Assembly: GCA_023213395.1 (NCBI GenBank)
Contig: CM041465.1
Coordinates: 81,599,741-81,663,740 of the forward strand
Direction: 5' to 3'
Source of the DNA: Cycas panzhihuaensis
Taxonomy: Eukaryota; Cycadophyta
DNA: 64,000 nucleotides
Below, in pieces: positions 45,809 to 57,800 of the stretch. Below the pieces are notes generated by a model that did not search any database, was not told where the DNA came from, and saw only the letters and a list, made by a program, of their open reading frames with translations. Position 1 is the first letter of the stretch; every line of letters begins with the position of its first letter. A program made the position numbers and the translations under genes.

Positions 45809-45813
45809 CTAGT

Positions 45814-47917
45814 GCTTCTTGCAGTGAGTTTCTTTCTTCTTTTCTCTATTGTATTGGGAGGAAAACCCTCTCTCTTGTTGGCCTATCTACTTCCTCCCTC
45901 TTGGTTCTCTTTGCTTTCATCAAGGAAGTAGAAGGGAAGAGGGTTCTACAGAGAGAGAAAAGAGCCATAGGTAGGGTCCTACACCTAACACTCCTTCTCC
46001 TTAAGGGAAGTCCCCTTTCTCTCTCACCCTATCCTTTTCCATACCTTCCTCGATTTCCTGGAGAACCATTGAGGAAAAGATCTCTGTTGGTGGCACTGTA
46101 GGTAGCCCATTGTTGTGTTTGCAACTAGCCATCAAAGATCCGACATGGCTAGGGTTTTAAGCCTACTCCATAACCCTTTTATGTTTCGGGTTAACTCTTG
46201 TAACAAAACTGTAAAAGTTGCACTTTATAACTTTTGCAACATTTCTAACTCCTTTTACTGCTCTTGTCTACTTTCATAGAAACTTGTTTATACTTGTTAT
46301 TGGGGTTTTCCACTTTCTTTACCTTTCTCTTGGTGCTTGGGGATAGCATGGAGCATTTCAGATCTAGAGGGTTAACCATTCCAAGGCTACCTATTTCTCT
46401 CCTTCTCACCCTCTTTCTCCCACATCACATATTTAACAATATATGCAAAATAAGGAGCAATATTAACATTGAATTTTTTTTTTCTTTTAAAAGAGATACA
46501 CATATTTTGCCATAATTCCTTGCACATACTTATCCTCGCATGCGTTGGTTGTCCCTTGGGAAAAGGTGAGCTTTATTTATGCAAGTTTCCTTACATTTGG
46601 AGCAAGTGGGGATCTTCATCCCAAGTATGCTCCTCTTTCACTTAGTAGCTGCTTTTCTAGCACTTTAAAATTATAAATTAAAGTTATTTTAGTATTTCTA
46701 TTTCCTTTCTTTGAATTTTCCTTTTGTTTCAGTTTTGGGGGAAGGTCAGGATGCCCCCTCATTTTCACTAGAATCCTTTCGATTACACCACCTGCGGTAA
46801 GGAGAAGAGCAAGGATTGCGAGAATGGTGAGGGTAGTGCTACCTCGATCGTCGTATTTTTTGGGTACGTCTCTCTCCCAAGTCTTTCTACTCTTATCCTT
46901 TACTCCTCTTTTCTTGTATGACCCTAGATAAAATGAAAAGAAAGGATTACATTATTTTACACTTTACTGGTTGTTTCTTCCTTACCCATTTAAATTCATA
47001 TATTTAGGGATTTAGTTAGTCAGCACCGATAGGTGCTTGCCTTATCCTTTGACGCACACACACCCACCTGTTTACTCCTTTTGTAAGGGCCTTCACCCTT
47101 ACTAAGGCTTAGGCAAAGTTGGTAGGCACTCATCCATACACACTCGTATCCCCTTATTGCATATCATGAAATAGCTTTGCATCTGTTGCTTCAACTTTTT
47201 CCCTACTTAGCAATTTTCTTGCTTTCTTTCCTTGTATATGAAAGAATAAAGAGAGCGAGGTTGCATTTGGAGTGAAAGAGGAAGAATATATTGCTTTTCT
47301 TTTAAAGTCATTTCTTGTATACCCAAGCACAATAGTCTCACCTCACATCTCTCTATTACATAGCAGAGGACAGTTAAAAATGGGACAACATCCTTTGTCA
47401 ACCCTTCATACCTAGAATCTCCTTAGGTATGATGCCTTAGAAGTACCTCCTTCCAAGGTTGTTTCTCCTTCTTTCTTTATTCCCTAAGCTAGACCAATTA
47501 AGTTCCACCCTTTGGTCGACGCTTAGTTTGTGGAACCAGCCACTCTCTTGTCTAACTCGCATTGCAAGCTGCCTTGGGCTTACATATGAGTTTCTCTCCT
47601 TTATTTCTAAGGTTAATTTCCTCTATTACCTCTTCACGTGAGGATGTATTCTCTCACTTCCTTCCTCTCTCCTTTGGGCATCCAAGTCAGAGGACCCCCT
47701 TTCAAGGTTACTCGAGGAACTAAGGAGATCCCTATTCTATCTATTACTTCAAATCAAGAAGGAGTTGCCCTAAAGGAGTTTGTGCACCATTTGCAGCTCC
47801 TCGAACCTACATTCCAATGCAAAGATGCCCTTTGTGCATGATTGTTTACCCTAGTTTACATAGGTACATAACCACCAAAATTATTAGCCACTTTTTCTCG
47901 ATCTCATGTAGGTTTAG
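45814..47917 (+). repeat. LTR-B, copy B3, right piece
   Basis: Continues the LTR broken at 29344; homologous to 16264-18360 of B1. The LTR end is placed before TGACCCCCC at 47918. In this copy the conserved splice-donor-like block reads GAAGGTCAGG (46741-46750), one base different from the others. Confidence 0.8.
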
Positions 47918-48347
47918 TGACCCCCCTAGAGCTGCGATTCCAGGTAGGGGCCAGTTGGCATCCCATTCGACCCATGAGGATGATGTTTGTGATGGTTTTA
48001 TAATGTTATTACTTTATTTTATCTGTTTAATTGTTTATGCACATACATTGAGAGATAGATGCATGGAGATATGGGTGCGCTAGTGTGCGAGGCATTATGC
48101 ATCATGATGGTTTTAGTTGATTGTTATATATAGCTTTTGTTGTTAGATCACTTGACTGATACACGTGCTTCTTTTCATACAGTGCTACACTCATAATGGA
48201 CACACAAGACCACCATATGTATAGGTGATAGGTATGTATGAGACTAGGAGAAGGAGAATTATGCATGTCTATTAAAGGAGCATAATAGATACGTAAAGGA
48301 AATAATAACAAGAAGGATGTACCAATCAAGCAAGAAGCCCTAGTTGC
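47918..48347. other. Internal sequence of unit beta left of gypsy element C
   Basis: After LTR-B3 there are about 430 bases without coding motifs. By position they correspond to the region 3' of integrase in inverted orientation, which continues at 60444 beyond the inserted element. A short primer-site-like start (TGACCCCCCTAGAG) follows the LTR. Confidence 0.45.
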
Positions 48348-48352
48348 GGTGT

Positions 48353-49073
48353 TGATCCGTTTTTGGATATTTAATTTCATAATACTCTTAAAATGGCTTT
48401 CTTTTCATGTTTGTAACATTCATTTAATAGAAAAATGCCATTAAGATGCTTAAAAGATGTAAAAAAAGGTACAACCAAGTGCAACTAAGTGCAACCAGGT
48501 GGTCTACAAGTGCAACCAAGTGGACTACAAGTGCAACTAAGTGCAATCGAGTGGTCTACAAGTGCAACCGCAAGTGCAACCAGTGCAACTGCAACCAGTC
48601 TGGTGCATCTGCGAGAAAATGGAAAATAGAAAAAATAGAGAAATGGTAGCATTTTTTACAAGGAAAACGGAGTCTGTTTCGCACAAAATTTTAGGGGACA
48701 TTTTTACACATGTCCTCTACACAATAAAAGAGAAAAACCCCTTGATTAAATGGATTTAAGTGGATTTTTTTTTAACCGTTTATGAATTCATTGAAGAACT
48801 AAAAAATTAAAAAATCATTGAGGAAGAAACTACGCACCGTAGGGTTTAAAAACAATGAGTTTTCTTCACGAAAGACATGGAAGGATGCCCAACAACTATA
48901 AACATAGTAAGAGGAGAACGATTCAAGGAAAGTTGATCCAAAATTATTTTCTAAAAAGAAAGAACGACTCCAAGATGAAAAATCTATGTAGGAGAGAAAG
49001 AATAAATGAAAGTGCAAACAGACAGAAGGAGCAACAGAACAATGCCCAAATCCATTCGTGGGGTAGTGAAGGA
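48353..49073 (+). repeat. 5' LTR of element C, left piece
   Basis: 721 bp up to the copia insertion; aligns with 59320-60075. Contains the minisatellite at 48470-48605. Confidence 0.9.
48470..48605. repeat. Minisatellite (AAGTGCAACCA-like units) in LTR of element C
   Basis: About a dozen imperfect units around AGTGCAACCA/AGTGGTCTACA. The 3' LTR has a corresponding array at 59440-59610 with a different unit arrangement. Confidence 0.85.
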
Positions 49074-49717
49074 TGTTGGATATTGTGATAACAATAGTTT
49101 GAGGCTAAAATTTTTGCATGTTAGCAGTGTGGTTTCCCCCCCCAGTCTTTCTCGGGGTATTCCAAGGGGGGCGGGAGCCCCCCTTGGCCAGGGGATGCGG
49201 GGGGGTAGAACTCCTCCCACTAAGAGGGGGTTCAGGGGTGATAGCCCCTGACTCAAAAAATTAGCCCTGTAAACCTTATTAAAATGTAAAGAGAATTAGG
49301 GTTGTTCGATACAAATACCCTAGATTCTATAGTTGAGATTTATACCTTGGATGTCCCTCTCATGTAGCCTGATTTAGGGCTTTTCTTATTATGTTGTATG
49401 CAATGTAATGTACTGTGAGGAGGGCGGCAACTGGTTGTTGTTCCTGAGAGCACTTTGCTACTGAGATGTACTTTTTCTCCATTTTACAACAATAAAGATT
49501 GATACCTTTCCTGTGTGGATGTTTCTGTAGCACACTGCTAGGGTTTTACCACGTTATATTGGGTGTATATGTGATGTTTGGATTTCATATTCATGTTATT
49601 GTATTATCTTTGAGTTTAGAACTTGCATGTTAAATTCTAGTCTTAATTCCTATAATTAGTTGAAAAATAATTCAGATCTTGTGGTGGTTTAAGGTTTGGG
49701 ACCTTATATTCTCAACA
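49074..49717 (+). repeat. 5' LTR of the plus-strand copia element
   Basis: 644 bp, TGTTGGAT...CTCAACA. Includes a perfect 11-bp GC-rich hairpin at 49162-49187. Confidence 0.95.
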
Positions 49718-49719
49718 AC

Positions 49720-49732
49720 TGGTATCAGAGCC
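49720..49732 (+). other. Primer-binding site of the plus-strand copia element
   Basis: TGGTATCAGAGCC two bases after the LTR; perfect initiator-Met type. Confidence 0.92.
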
Positions 49733-49788
49733 ACTTTTTTCTTGCAGTGAGTTTGTGAAGGTTTTGGTGTCGACTTTTCTACACCGAA

Positions 49789-50680
49789 TGGTAAAACTAG
49801 TAGGTACAAAGTTTGAGATAGAGAAATTCAATGGCAATAACAACTTCAAGTTGTAGAAGCTAAAAGCTCATGATATTCTTGTACAATAGGGTTTATACAG
49901 AGCCCTTGTAGGTAAATCGAAGAAACCTGTAGGAATGGATGATGATGAATGGGATGACTTAGATAGAAAGGCACTTAGCATAATACGATTGTGCTTGGCA
50001 GATGAAGTATTATTTAACATCGAAGGGGAGGAGACTGCAGTAGGATTATGGACTTAGTTGGAAAGCCTGTATATGACCAAATCAATAACGAATCAAATCT
50101 ACCTAAAGAGGCAACTGTACTCATTACTGATGAAGGTAGGTATAAAAATTACTGACCATTTAAATATTTTCAATACTCTTATTTGTTAGTTGACTAGTAT
50201 CGATGTTAAAATTGAGGATGAGGATAAGGCTGTGACCTTGTTATGCTTATTACCTGAATCCTGGGATAATATTATCACCTCAATTAGTTTTAGCACTACA
50301 GGTGTATTGGAATATGATTTTATTGTGAGTGCTTTACTAATTGAAGAAGTGCAGAGGAAATCTAGTCTTGAAACCTCTACACCAGAAGCTATGACGGTAA
50401 GGAGTAGAACGTTTGAGAGAGGACAAAACTCCATGGATACATCGAGGTCCAAGTCAAAGAGTAAAAAGAGTAAGCTCAGGTGTTGGCATTGTAATAAGAT
50501 TGGTTACCTCAAGAAGGATTGATACAAAAGGAAGGAGTTCCAGAAAATGGAAGATCCTACCAAGGAGGCAAATTAGGTGGAGTCAAATCAAGGTATGGAT
50601 GTTTCTCATTATCACCGTGATTGGTTCTTAAATTCAGGTGCTTCACACCACGTGTCCACACAAGAGTTAGTTCTCGTCAT
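49789..50680 (+). pseudogene. Copia gag, zinc knuckle and protease
   Basis: ATG at 49789 begins MVKLVGTKFEIEKFNGNNNF, equivalent to the gag start of the minus-strand copy. Conserved blocks include MDDDEWDDLDRKAL and KSITNQIYLKRQLYSL. The longest open piece is 50190-50519. The zinc knuckle CWHCNKIGYLKKD is damaged: His is Tyr and the last Cys codon is TGA. The protease box near 50620-50650 reads WFLNSGASHHV with Asn for the catalytic Asp. Confidence 0.88.
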
Positions 50681-51910
50681 ACCAACCTCTTGATGGTGGT
50701 GATGTGCTTATGGGAAATGAAGTTTCTTGTAAGACAGTGGGCATTGGTAGCATCAGAATTAAGATGTTCGATGGGGTAGTGAGAATATTAACTGAGGTTA
50801 GACATGTACCTGATCTGAAAAGGAATTTGATTTCCTTGGGTGAACTAGATTAAGGTGGTTTTAAGCATACAGGTCATGAAGGAGTCCTAAAGGTGTCAAA
50901 GGGTGCCTTAGTTATTATGAAAGCCTTAAAGAAAGGAAATCTTTACATTTTAGTGGGAAGTACAGATGTCAGCCAAGCAGCTACAATATCAAAGATTGCA
51001 GAAGATCCAACTCAGTTATGGCATCAGAGACTTACGCACATGAGTGAGAAAGGACTTAAGGTGCTGATAAATCGTAAGTTACTTCCCGACTTACAACTTT
51101 CAGATTTGGATTTCTGTAAATATTGTGTTTTTGGAAAACAGTGTAGACTCAAGTTTAAAGTTGAAAGTCACACTAGTAAAAGCATTCTAGATTACATACA
51201 TTCAGATGTATGGGGACCAACCCCTAAAATATCTTATGGAGGATCATTGTATTTTGTCATATTTATAGATGATTACTCCAGGAAGGTATGGGTCTACTTT
51301 TTGAAAAGGAAATCTGAAGTTTTCAGTGTGTTTAAGTAGTTCAAGGCTCTAGTTGAGAACAGTATTGGTATATCAATTAAATATTTAAGAACTGATAATA
51401 GAGGTGAGTTCAACTCCTTGGAGTTTGAGAACTATTACAGAGAAGCTGGGATCAAAAGACATAAGACCACTAGCTATACTCTAAAGTAAAATGGTATTGC
51501 TGAGCGCATGAATAGAACAATCTTGGGAAGAGCAAGAAGCATGTTAAGTAATGATGGAGTGGACCAGGGCTTGTGGGCAAAAGCTATTCAAACAACTTAC
51601 TATCTGGTAAACAAATCACCATCACTTGTAATAGATTGCAAGATTCCTAAAGAGGTATGGACTGGACATCCATATGATTATTCAAATTTGAGAGTTTTTG
51701 GTTAGGATGCTTATGCCTGGACTGATAAAAGTAAACGTTCAAAGTTAGACTTAAAATCTAAGAAATGTATCTTTATTGGTTATGGTGATAAAGATGGTAT
51801 GAAGGGATATAGGTTGTGGGATCCTACTACCTAAAAATCACCATTAACAGAGATGTTGTATTTGATGAATCTCCCCTTGTAAAATTAGACAGTGGAGAAG
51901 TTGAAATGAA
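50681..51910 (+). pseudogene. Copia integrase with GAG-pre-integrase domain
   Basis: 50893-51336 is open: LWHQRLTHMSEKGLKVL, FCKYCVFGKQCRLKF and SDVWGPTPKISYGG with the first Asp. Next come RTDNRGEFNS (second Asp) and, in 51508-51705, MNRTILGRARSML preceded by GIAER (catalytic Glu). HRLTHMS and CKYC give the HHCC zinc site. Stops at 51337, 51487 and 51703 break it. Confidence 0.9.
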
Positions 51911-52830
51911 ATAGGAGAAACAAGCTGAATATCAACAAGTTAAGTTTGAAATACAACCATTTGTGGAATCAGAAGTACAGGAAGATCTTTCTGAAGATGA
52001 ATCAACAACAGATTCATAGGAGTATGTGGACACTCCTCAGCCAACAGTTAGAAGATCTACACAAGTTAGTCATCCACCTGATAGGTACATGCCTTCTATT
52101 TCTATTGCTTTGGTTTCTAATGATGGTGAGCCCACATGTTATCAGGAAGCAGTAGATGATATCCATGGTGAGAAGTAGAAAATGGCTATGTAGGAAGAGA
52201 TAGATGCTTTGAAGAAAAATAATTCATGGGACTTGGTAGAACTTCCACATGGCAGGAAGACTGTTGGTTGTAGGTGGGTTTTCAAAAGGAAAACATATGT
52301 TGATGGAAAGGTTGATAAATACAGGGCAAGACTAGTGGCTAAAGGTTTTGCATAGAAAGTAGGTATTGACTTTCATGAGATCTTTTCACCAGTTGTCAAA
52401 CTTATTTCAATTCGAGTGCTGTTAGCATTAGTAGCTTCTCCCAATTTGGAGTTGGAGCAGTTAGATATAAACACAAATTTTCTACAAGGAGATTTAGATG
52501 AGGAGATCTATATGAACCAACTAGAAGGGTTTGTACAAGATGGCAGGAAAAGACTTGTTTACAGTCTCAAGAAATCATTGTATAGCCTGAAGCAATCACC
52601 CAGGTAGTGGTACAAGAAGTTTGATGCCTTCATGGAGAGCCAAAATTTTAAAAGAAGTGAGTATGATCATTATGTTTACTTTAAATTTATGGACAATGGC
52701 TTATTCATTATCTTGGTATTATATGTTGATGACATGCTCGTTACAAGCAAGAGCATGGAAGAAATCAATAAGCTAAAGGCTCAATTGGCTAGGACTTTTG
52801 ATATGAAGGATCTAAGAGCTATAAAATAAA
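51911..52830 (+). pseudogene. Copia reverse transcriptase
   Basis: Includes NNSWDLVELPHGRK, RWVFKRKTYVDGKV, FSPVVKLISIRVLLAL and NQLEGFVQDGRKRL; then SLYSLKQSPR, and YVDDMLVTSKS with intact YVDD codons at 52722-52733. Stops at several Trp/Gln positions. Confidence 0.9.
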
Positions 52831-53724
52831 TCTTAGGCATGGAGATATACAGAGACAAGAAAAATTGTAAGCTATGGTTATCACAGTAGAAATATGTAGA
52901 TATGGTGATAACCATGTTTGGTATGGCAAATATGAAACCATTAAGTATCCCGTTGGCTTCCCACTTCAAGCTTTCTTCAAATATGAGTCCTAGTAGTGAA
53001 GAAGAAAAGGTTTATATGTCTCGTGTGCCTTATGCTAGTGCAGTAGAGAGTTTGATGTATGACATGGTATGTAAAAGACTTGATATTTCACATATAGTTG
53101 GTGTAGTTAGCAGGTTTATGACAAATCCAGGAAAGGAACATTGAAATTTGATGAAATGGGTGCTTCAGTATTTGAGAGGCACAAATGACTACTACATCAC
53201 CATTGGAGGTATAGGTAATCAGGTTTGTGGACATGTCGATTTAAATTTTATAGGAGATTTAGACAAAAGAAGGTCTACTTCAGGTTATGTTTTCACTCTT
53301 GTAAATGGTCCAGTTAGTTAAATGTCTAAATTGCAGAGCACAATTGCACTATCAACCACAGAAGTTGAATATGTTGCTGCAGCACATGCTTGTAAAGAAG
53401 CAATCTGGTTACAAGGTCTATTGGTTGAGCTTGGAAGGAGACAGGAAAATGTAAAGGTATTTTGTGACAGTCAAAGTGTCATTTACTTAGCCAAGAATCC
53501 AGCTTATCATAGTAGAATAAAGCATATTGCTCTTAAGTACCATTTTGTTAGACAAGTTGTGGATACAGATGGAGTGGCACTTGAGAAGATTCATATAAAT
53601 AAGAATTATACTGATATGTTCATAAAACCAGTATCATTAGAGAAGTTCAAATGGTGTTTGACTTCTCTTGGCTTGCAGAAAAGATGATGAAGGGTCCAGG
53701 AAAGGTATCGGCTCTATTGTTGTC
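52831..53724 (+). pseudogene. Copia RNase H
   Basis: 52902-53144 carries the post-RT segment. 53322-53684 is open for 121 codons: TTEVEYVAAAHACKEAIW, VFCDSQSVIYLAKNPAY, HIALKYHFVRQ and INKNYTDMFIKP, the motif set of copia RNase H, ending at a TGA 50 bases before the 3' LTR. Confidence 0.9.
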
Positions 53725-53735
53725 AAGGTGGACAT
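53725..53735 (+). other. Polypurine tract of the plus-strand copia element
   Basis: AAGGTGGACAT next to the 3' LTR; the same element on the other strand has AAGGTGGAGAT. Confidence 0.75.
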
Positions 53736-54384
53736 TGTTGAATATTGTAACAACAATAGTTTGAGGCTAAAATTTTGGCATATTGGCCATGCAGTTTCCC
53801 CCCCCCCCAAATCTTTCTCAAGGGGTTCCAAGAGGGCCAAGAGCCCCCCTTGGCCAGGGGGTACAGGGGTAGTGGAACTCCCCATGCTAAGAGGGGGTAC
53901 AAGGATAATAGCCCCTGACCCAAAAAGGTAGCCCTTTAAACCACATTAAAATGTAAAGAGAATCAGGGTCATTCGATACAAATACCCTACATTCTACAGT
54001 TGAGATTTATGCCTTAAATATCCCTCTCATGTAGCCTAATTTAGGGCTTTTCTTATTATGTTATATATAATTTAATATACTATGAAGAGGGCAGTGACTA
54101 GTTGTTATTCCTGAGAGAACTCTGCTACTAAAATGTACTTTTTCTCCATTTTACAATAATAAAGATCGATACCTTTCCTATGTGGATGTTTCCCTAGCAC
54201 ATTGTTAGGGTTTTACCACATTATATTGGGTGCATATGTGATGTTTGGCTTTCATATTCATGTTATTGTATTATCTCTGAGTTTAAAACTTGCATGTTAA
54301 ATTCTAATGCTGATTGCTGTAACTAGTTGCAAAATAGTTCAGATCTTATGGAAATTTAAGGTTTGAGACCTTGTATTCTCAACA
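53736..54384 (+). repeat. 3' LTR of the plus-strand copia element
   Basis: 649 bp, TGTTGAAT...CTCAACA; the GC-rich hairpin block at 53828-53853 is imperfect here. Confidence 0.95.
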
Positions 54385-54389
54385 AAGGA

Positions 54390-54753
54390 GCCCAAGAAGG
54401 CATAGTTATAAACGAGGAAAGAAAAAAATAGCTGCGGCAGTCCAAGGAAGAGACGCTAGTGGAATTCTTCTTGAAGAAAAGGATTTCTTTTGGTTATCGA
54501 CAACCAAAACCCCATGCATACTTCGTTGGAAGTGGTTCCAAGGAATGTGTAGTAGCCCAAAAAGTGCCTAGCACTCATTTCTTCTCTCCCAACTTACTGT
54601 AGCAGTCCTTTGCATGCTCAATAGAGCACAAACATAAGGAATTTTATAAGAAAATTTTTAAATATCTTCAAATTAATATAATATTATTATAAATTTGTTA
54701 TGGATTTGTTTCGATTGGATTAAGTCTTTACTTTCCCATTCAAATTCAGATCA
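54390..54753 (+). repeat. 5' LTR of element C, right piece
   Basis: 364 bp aligning with 60076-60438; ends CAGATCA, complementary to the LTR start TGATC. Confidence 0.9.
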
Positions 54754-54759
54754 AATATT

Positions 54760-54771
54760 TGGTATCAAAGC
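54760..54771 (+). other. Primer-binding site of element C
   Basis: TGGTATCAAAGC, one mismatch from the initiator-Met type site, six bases after the LTR. Confidence 0.8.
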
Positions 54772-54926
54772 TAGTTTTCTTGAAATCCTTGGGAATTTAG
54801 GGATTTTTAAAGAAAACCCTCTTGCTTTAGTTGTGAAAAGTTTTTATGAAAACTAGATTTCAGTATTTGTTGATCGGCGAATCTTTAACTGAACCGCTTA
54901 AGAAAGAACATAGATAGCAAAGGAAG

Positions 54927-55990
54927 ATGGCTAAGCCAAAGTAAAAGATGGAAGAAAGGTTCATGAAGATGGAGCAAAACCTCGACAGACTAACCCATCT
55001 TGTGGCACAACTAGTCTCTCAACAAGTTGTAACTTCTTCAACAGCGAAAAGGATAAAGAAGGAAGAGGATTAATAGATGCAAGAGGAAACACATGAAGAG
55101 ATGGTAGAAGACCAACAAGAAGAGGAAGAAAATGACAATCCATCAGTAATAATACATCCATTCAAGGTAGAGGCAAAACTTGAACTGCCTATCTATGATG
55201 AAACTTTAGATGCTGAAAAGCTAGATGGTTGGTTGGACCAACTAGAAATATATTTTTCCATTTATGTGTATAAAAACCATCAGAAAATTACTTTTGCTAG
55301 GTTAAAATTGTGTAAGCATGTATTAGTTTGGTGGAATGCATGTCTTAAATCCCATAATATAAATGAAATTACCTAGCAATAATTTAAAATCCTCATAAAG
55401 AAGCAATTCTATCCTATTGGGTATGAAGAGCAATAGATGATTAAATCACAATATTACCGACAGGAAAGAGGCCAAAATATCCAAGACTACATAACAGAAT
55501 TTCAAAAGCAAGCCATTGTATTGGGCATCTCTTTACTGGGTAAAGACATCATGCTAAAGTATATTGGAGGGATGCACGAGCATATTCAGTAAGAACTTCA
55601 ACTGTTTGAAGTTAAATCACTCGATGAAGCTAGCAAGAAGGTGATTGCCATAGAAAAAAGGAATAAGAAGGTTTTCGCTGAGATGAAAATGCTTGCACCT
55701 CAAGAAGGTAGCAACAAACCTACCTAAGGAAAGAGGTTTCCAGGTAAAGTTGGACAAAAACCCATTGGGGGTTTTAGCAAGAAGAAACAAGCCAATACCA
55801 CCCAAATCAAAGTCACTTGAACTCATTGCAAGCGAGCGGGTCACATCATGGAAGATTGTTAGTTCCTACACCCAGAGAAATGACCTAAGAACAAGGGAAA
55901 AGATAAAGCTAAAAGTGAAGGTAAAGCTTTACTTAACTCTATGGGTGATGAAGAAGTTTGTGGCATTGAAGGAGCCAATGAGAAGTTGAT
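54927..55990 (+). pseudogene. gag of element C
   Basis: ATG at 54927 is in frame with the rest and opens a short coiled coil (MEERFMKMEQNLDRLTHLV). The capsid part reads FKVEAKLELPIYDETLDAEKLDGWLDQLEIYF (55165-55260), KLCKHVLVWW and YRQERGQNIQDYITEFQKQA. A C-X2-C-X4-H-type zinc knuckle appears as THCKRAGHIMEDC around 55818-55860 in another frame. Several stops and frameshifts are present. Confidence 0.85.
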
Positions 55991-56039
55991 GCTCATGGCT
56001 AATGCATAGCCTAAAAATAACCATCAACAAGTTGATCCA

Positions 56040-56395
56040 GAAATTAGAGAGGAGCTCTTCATGGTAAGAATCCAAGTGAAGCAAAGTATGGTTGATACCA
56101 TATTTGATAGAGGAAGCCAAAAGTTCATTAGTGAAGTAGTCCCTTTGGATGTTTATCAAGTTGTGTTTGGCATCCCATATCTCTATGATAGAGATGGAGT
56201 TCATCATAGGAGGCTGAGAAAGATTCGACTCATCAAGGATGGGAAATCATATCTGATCAATGCATTAAAGGCACAAAAGAATATCTCTCTCATAGCTTCC
56301 CAACAAGTGAAAAGATTGATTAATGCTTGTAGGAAGTTTGTGCTACTGATGATAAAGCAAAATGTGGAAGAAAAAGAGCGAGCATAGTACTCAAT
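56040..56395 (+). pseudogene. Protease remnant of element C
   Basis: 108 codons are open (56061-56384). The active-site box reads TIFDRGSQKF (D-R-G instead of D-S/T-G) and is followed at once by VVPLDVYQVVFGIPYLYDRDG, the C-terminal protease part. About 50 residues usually lying between are missing, so the protease carries an internal in-frame deletion. Confidence 0.7.
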
Positions 56396-56439
56396 ATAGG
56401 CACTAGATAGGAAGCAAGTGCAGCAGATTAAAGGCCTAA

Positions 56440-57230
56440 GGAATAAGTATAATAACGTATTCCAAGAGCCAAAAGGGCTGCCCCCTAAAAGGGAAATTGA
56501 ACATGAAATCCAGCTGGTTGATGATTCACCTTTACCAAATCTTAGTCTCTACTAAAACTCAGTTTTGGAGAATGAAGATATTAAGAGGCAGATTTAAGAA
56601 CTCTTAGAACAAGAAGTGATCAAGCCGAGTTATTCCCCGTGTGGTTCACCTATTGTTTTGGTGCCAAAGAAAGATGGAGGATGGAGAATGTGCATTGATT
56701 ACCACGCTTTGAATAAGATCACCATAAAGAATCGACATCCCTTACCACAGATAAATGACTTATTGGATCAGCTATAGTCAGCAAGAAATTTCAACAAATT
56801 GGACCTCAAATCAGGCTACCATCAGGTTCCAATCTGAGAGGAGGATACTTGGAAGACAACCTTCAAATCGAAGCAAGGATTATTCGAATGGTTGGTAATG
56901 TCGTTTGGTCTGTGCAATGCACCTACCACCTCCATGAGGTTGATGAATGAGGTATTAAGACCTTTCATTGATGACTTTGTATTTGTTTATCTAGATGATA
57001 TTCTGATTTTTAGTCATACTTGAGAGGAGCATCTCCAACATGTTGAGTAAGTGCTCAAAGTTCTCCAAGAGCAGCAGTTGAAACTTAATATGAAGAAGTG
57101 CAAGTTTAGAAAGTAATCTCTCATCTTCTTAGGTTTCATAGTTGGAGGAAGAGAGTTAAAGATTGACCCAACAAAGATTAAACTCATTCTCAATTAGCCA
57201 CACCCAAGACAACCACAGAGGTAAGAAGTT
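56440..57230 (+). pseudogene. Reverse transcriptase of element C
   Basis: Motifs: [69 protein letters not shown] and [13 protein letters not shown], with YLDD codons at 56988-56999. Stops at 56775, 56838, 57021 and others. Clearly gypsy but not Tat (YLDD versus FMDD). Confidence 0.9.
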
Positions 57231-57800
57231 TCATTGGTGCATGTTAATATTTAAGAAAATTTATTTTCAAATTCTCTCAAATTGCAACACCTCTTCATGC
57301 ATTGACGGGAGGACATGCAAAGTTTCATTGGGAGAATGAACAAGAAAAAGCTTTCAGGCTTTTGAAGCAGAAAATTTTTGAGGCACCAGTGTTAACTTTA
57401 CTCTCGTTGCAGAAACCATTTGAATTTGAGACTGATGCTTTAGGCTATGCCATGGGAGAAGTGTTGAAGCAAGAAGGAAGACCAATAACATACCATTCAG
57501 AGACATTTAATGGAGCTGTCATAAACTACCCAACTTATGATAAGGAGCTCTATGCATTGCACCAAGCAGTGAAGCATTGGAGACCATATTTGTTGGGAAA
57601 AGAAGTGGTCATCCACATTGACCACAAGCCTTTGTAATTCTTGCAGACTCAGTCCAAATTACAACAGACTAGGCATATGAAGTGGATGTCCTATTTGCAG
57701 CAGTTTCACATTGTAGTTAAGTATAAGAAAGGAACGATAAATAAAATTGTAGACTTGTTGTCTAGACCTCCTCAACAATAAGGTATTTCTAGTTTGTTGG
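57231..57800 (+). pseudogene. RNase H of element C
   Basis: 57302-57634 is open: FHWENEQEKAFRLLKQKI, FEFETDALGYAMGEVLKQEGRP, ITYHSETF, NYPTYDKELYALHQAVKHWRPYL and IHIDHKPL, the complete motif order of a gypsy RNase H. Confidence 0.92.

Larger units (their letters stand above)
49074..54384 (+). mobile_element. Ty1/copia element, plus strand, 5311 bp, nested in LTR of C
   Basis: LTRs 49074-49717 and 53736-54384; TSD AAGGA at 49069-49073 and 54385-54389. The other LTR of element C has the empty site (AAGGA once, 60071-60075), which proves the insertion. Domains in order: gag, zinc knuckle, protease, integrase, RT, RNase H. Same family as 22478-27732. Numerous stops; inactive. Confidence 0.97.

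Noticed and set aside
48470-48605. CRISPR array
   Set aside because: Units are about 10-25 bases, imperfect, without unique spacers, and lie in a plant retrotransposon LTR; this is a minisatellite.
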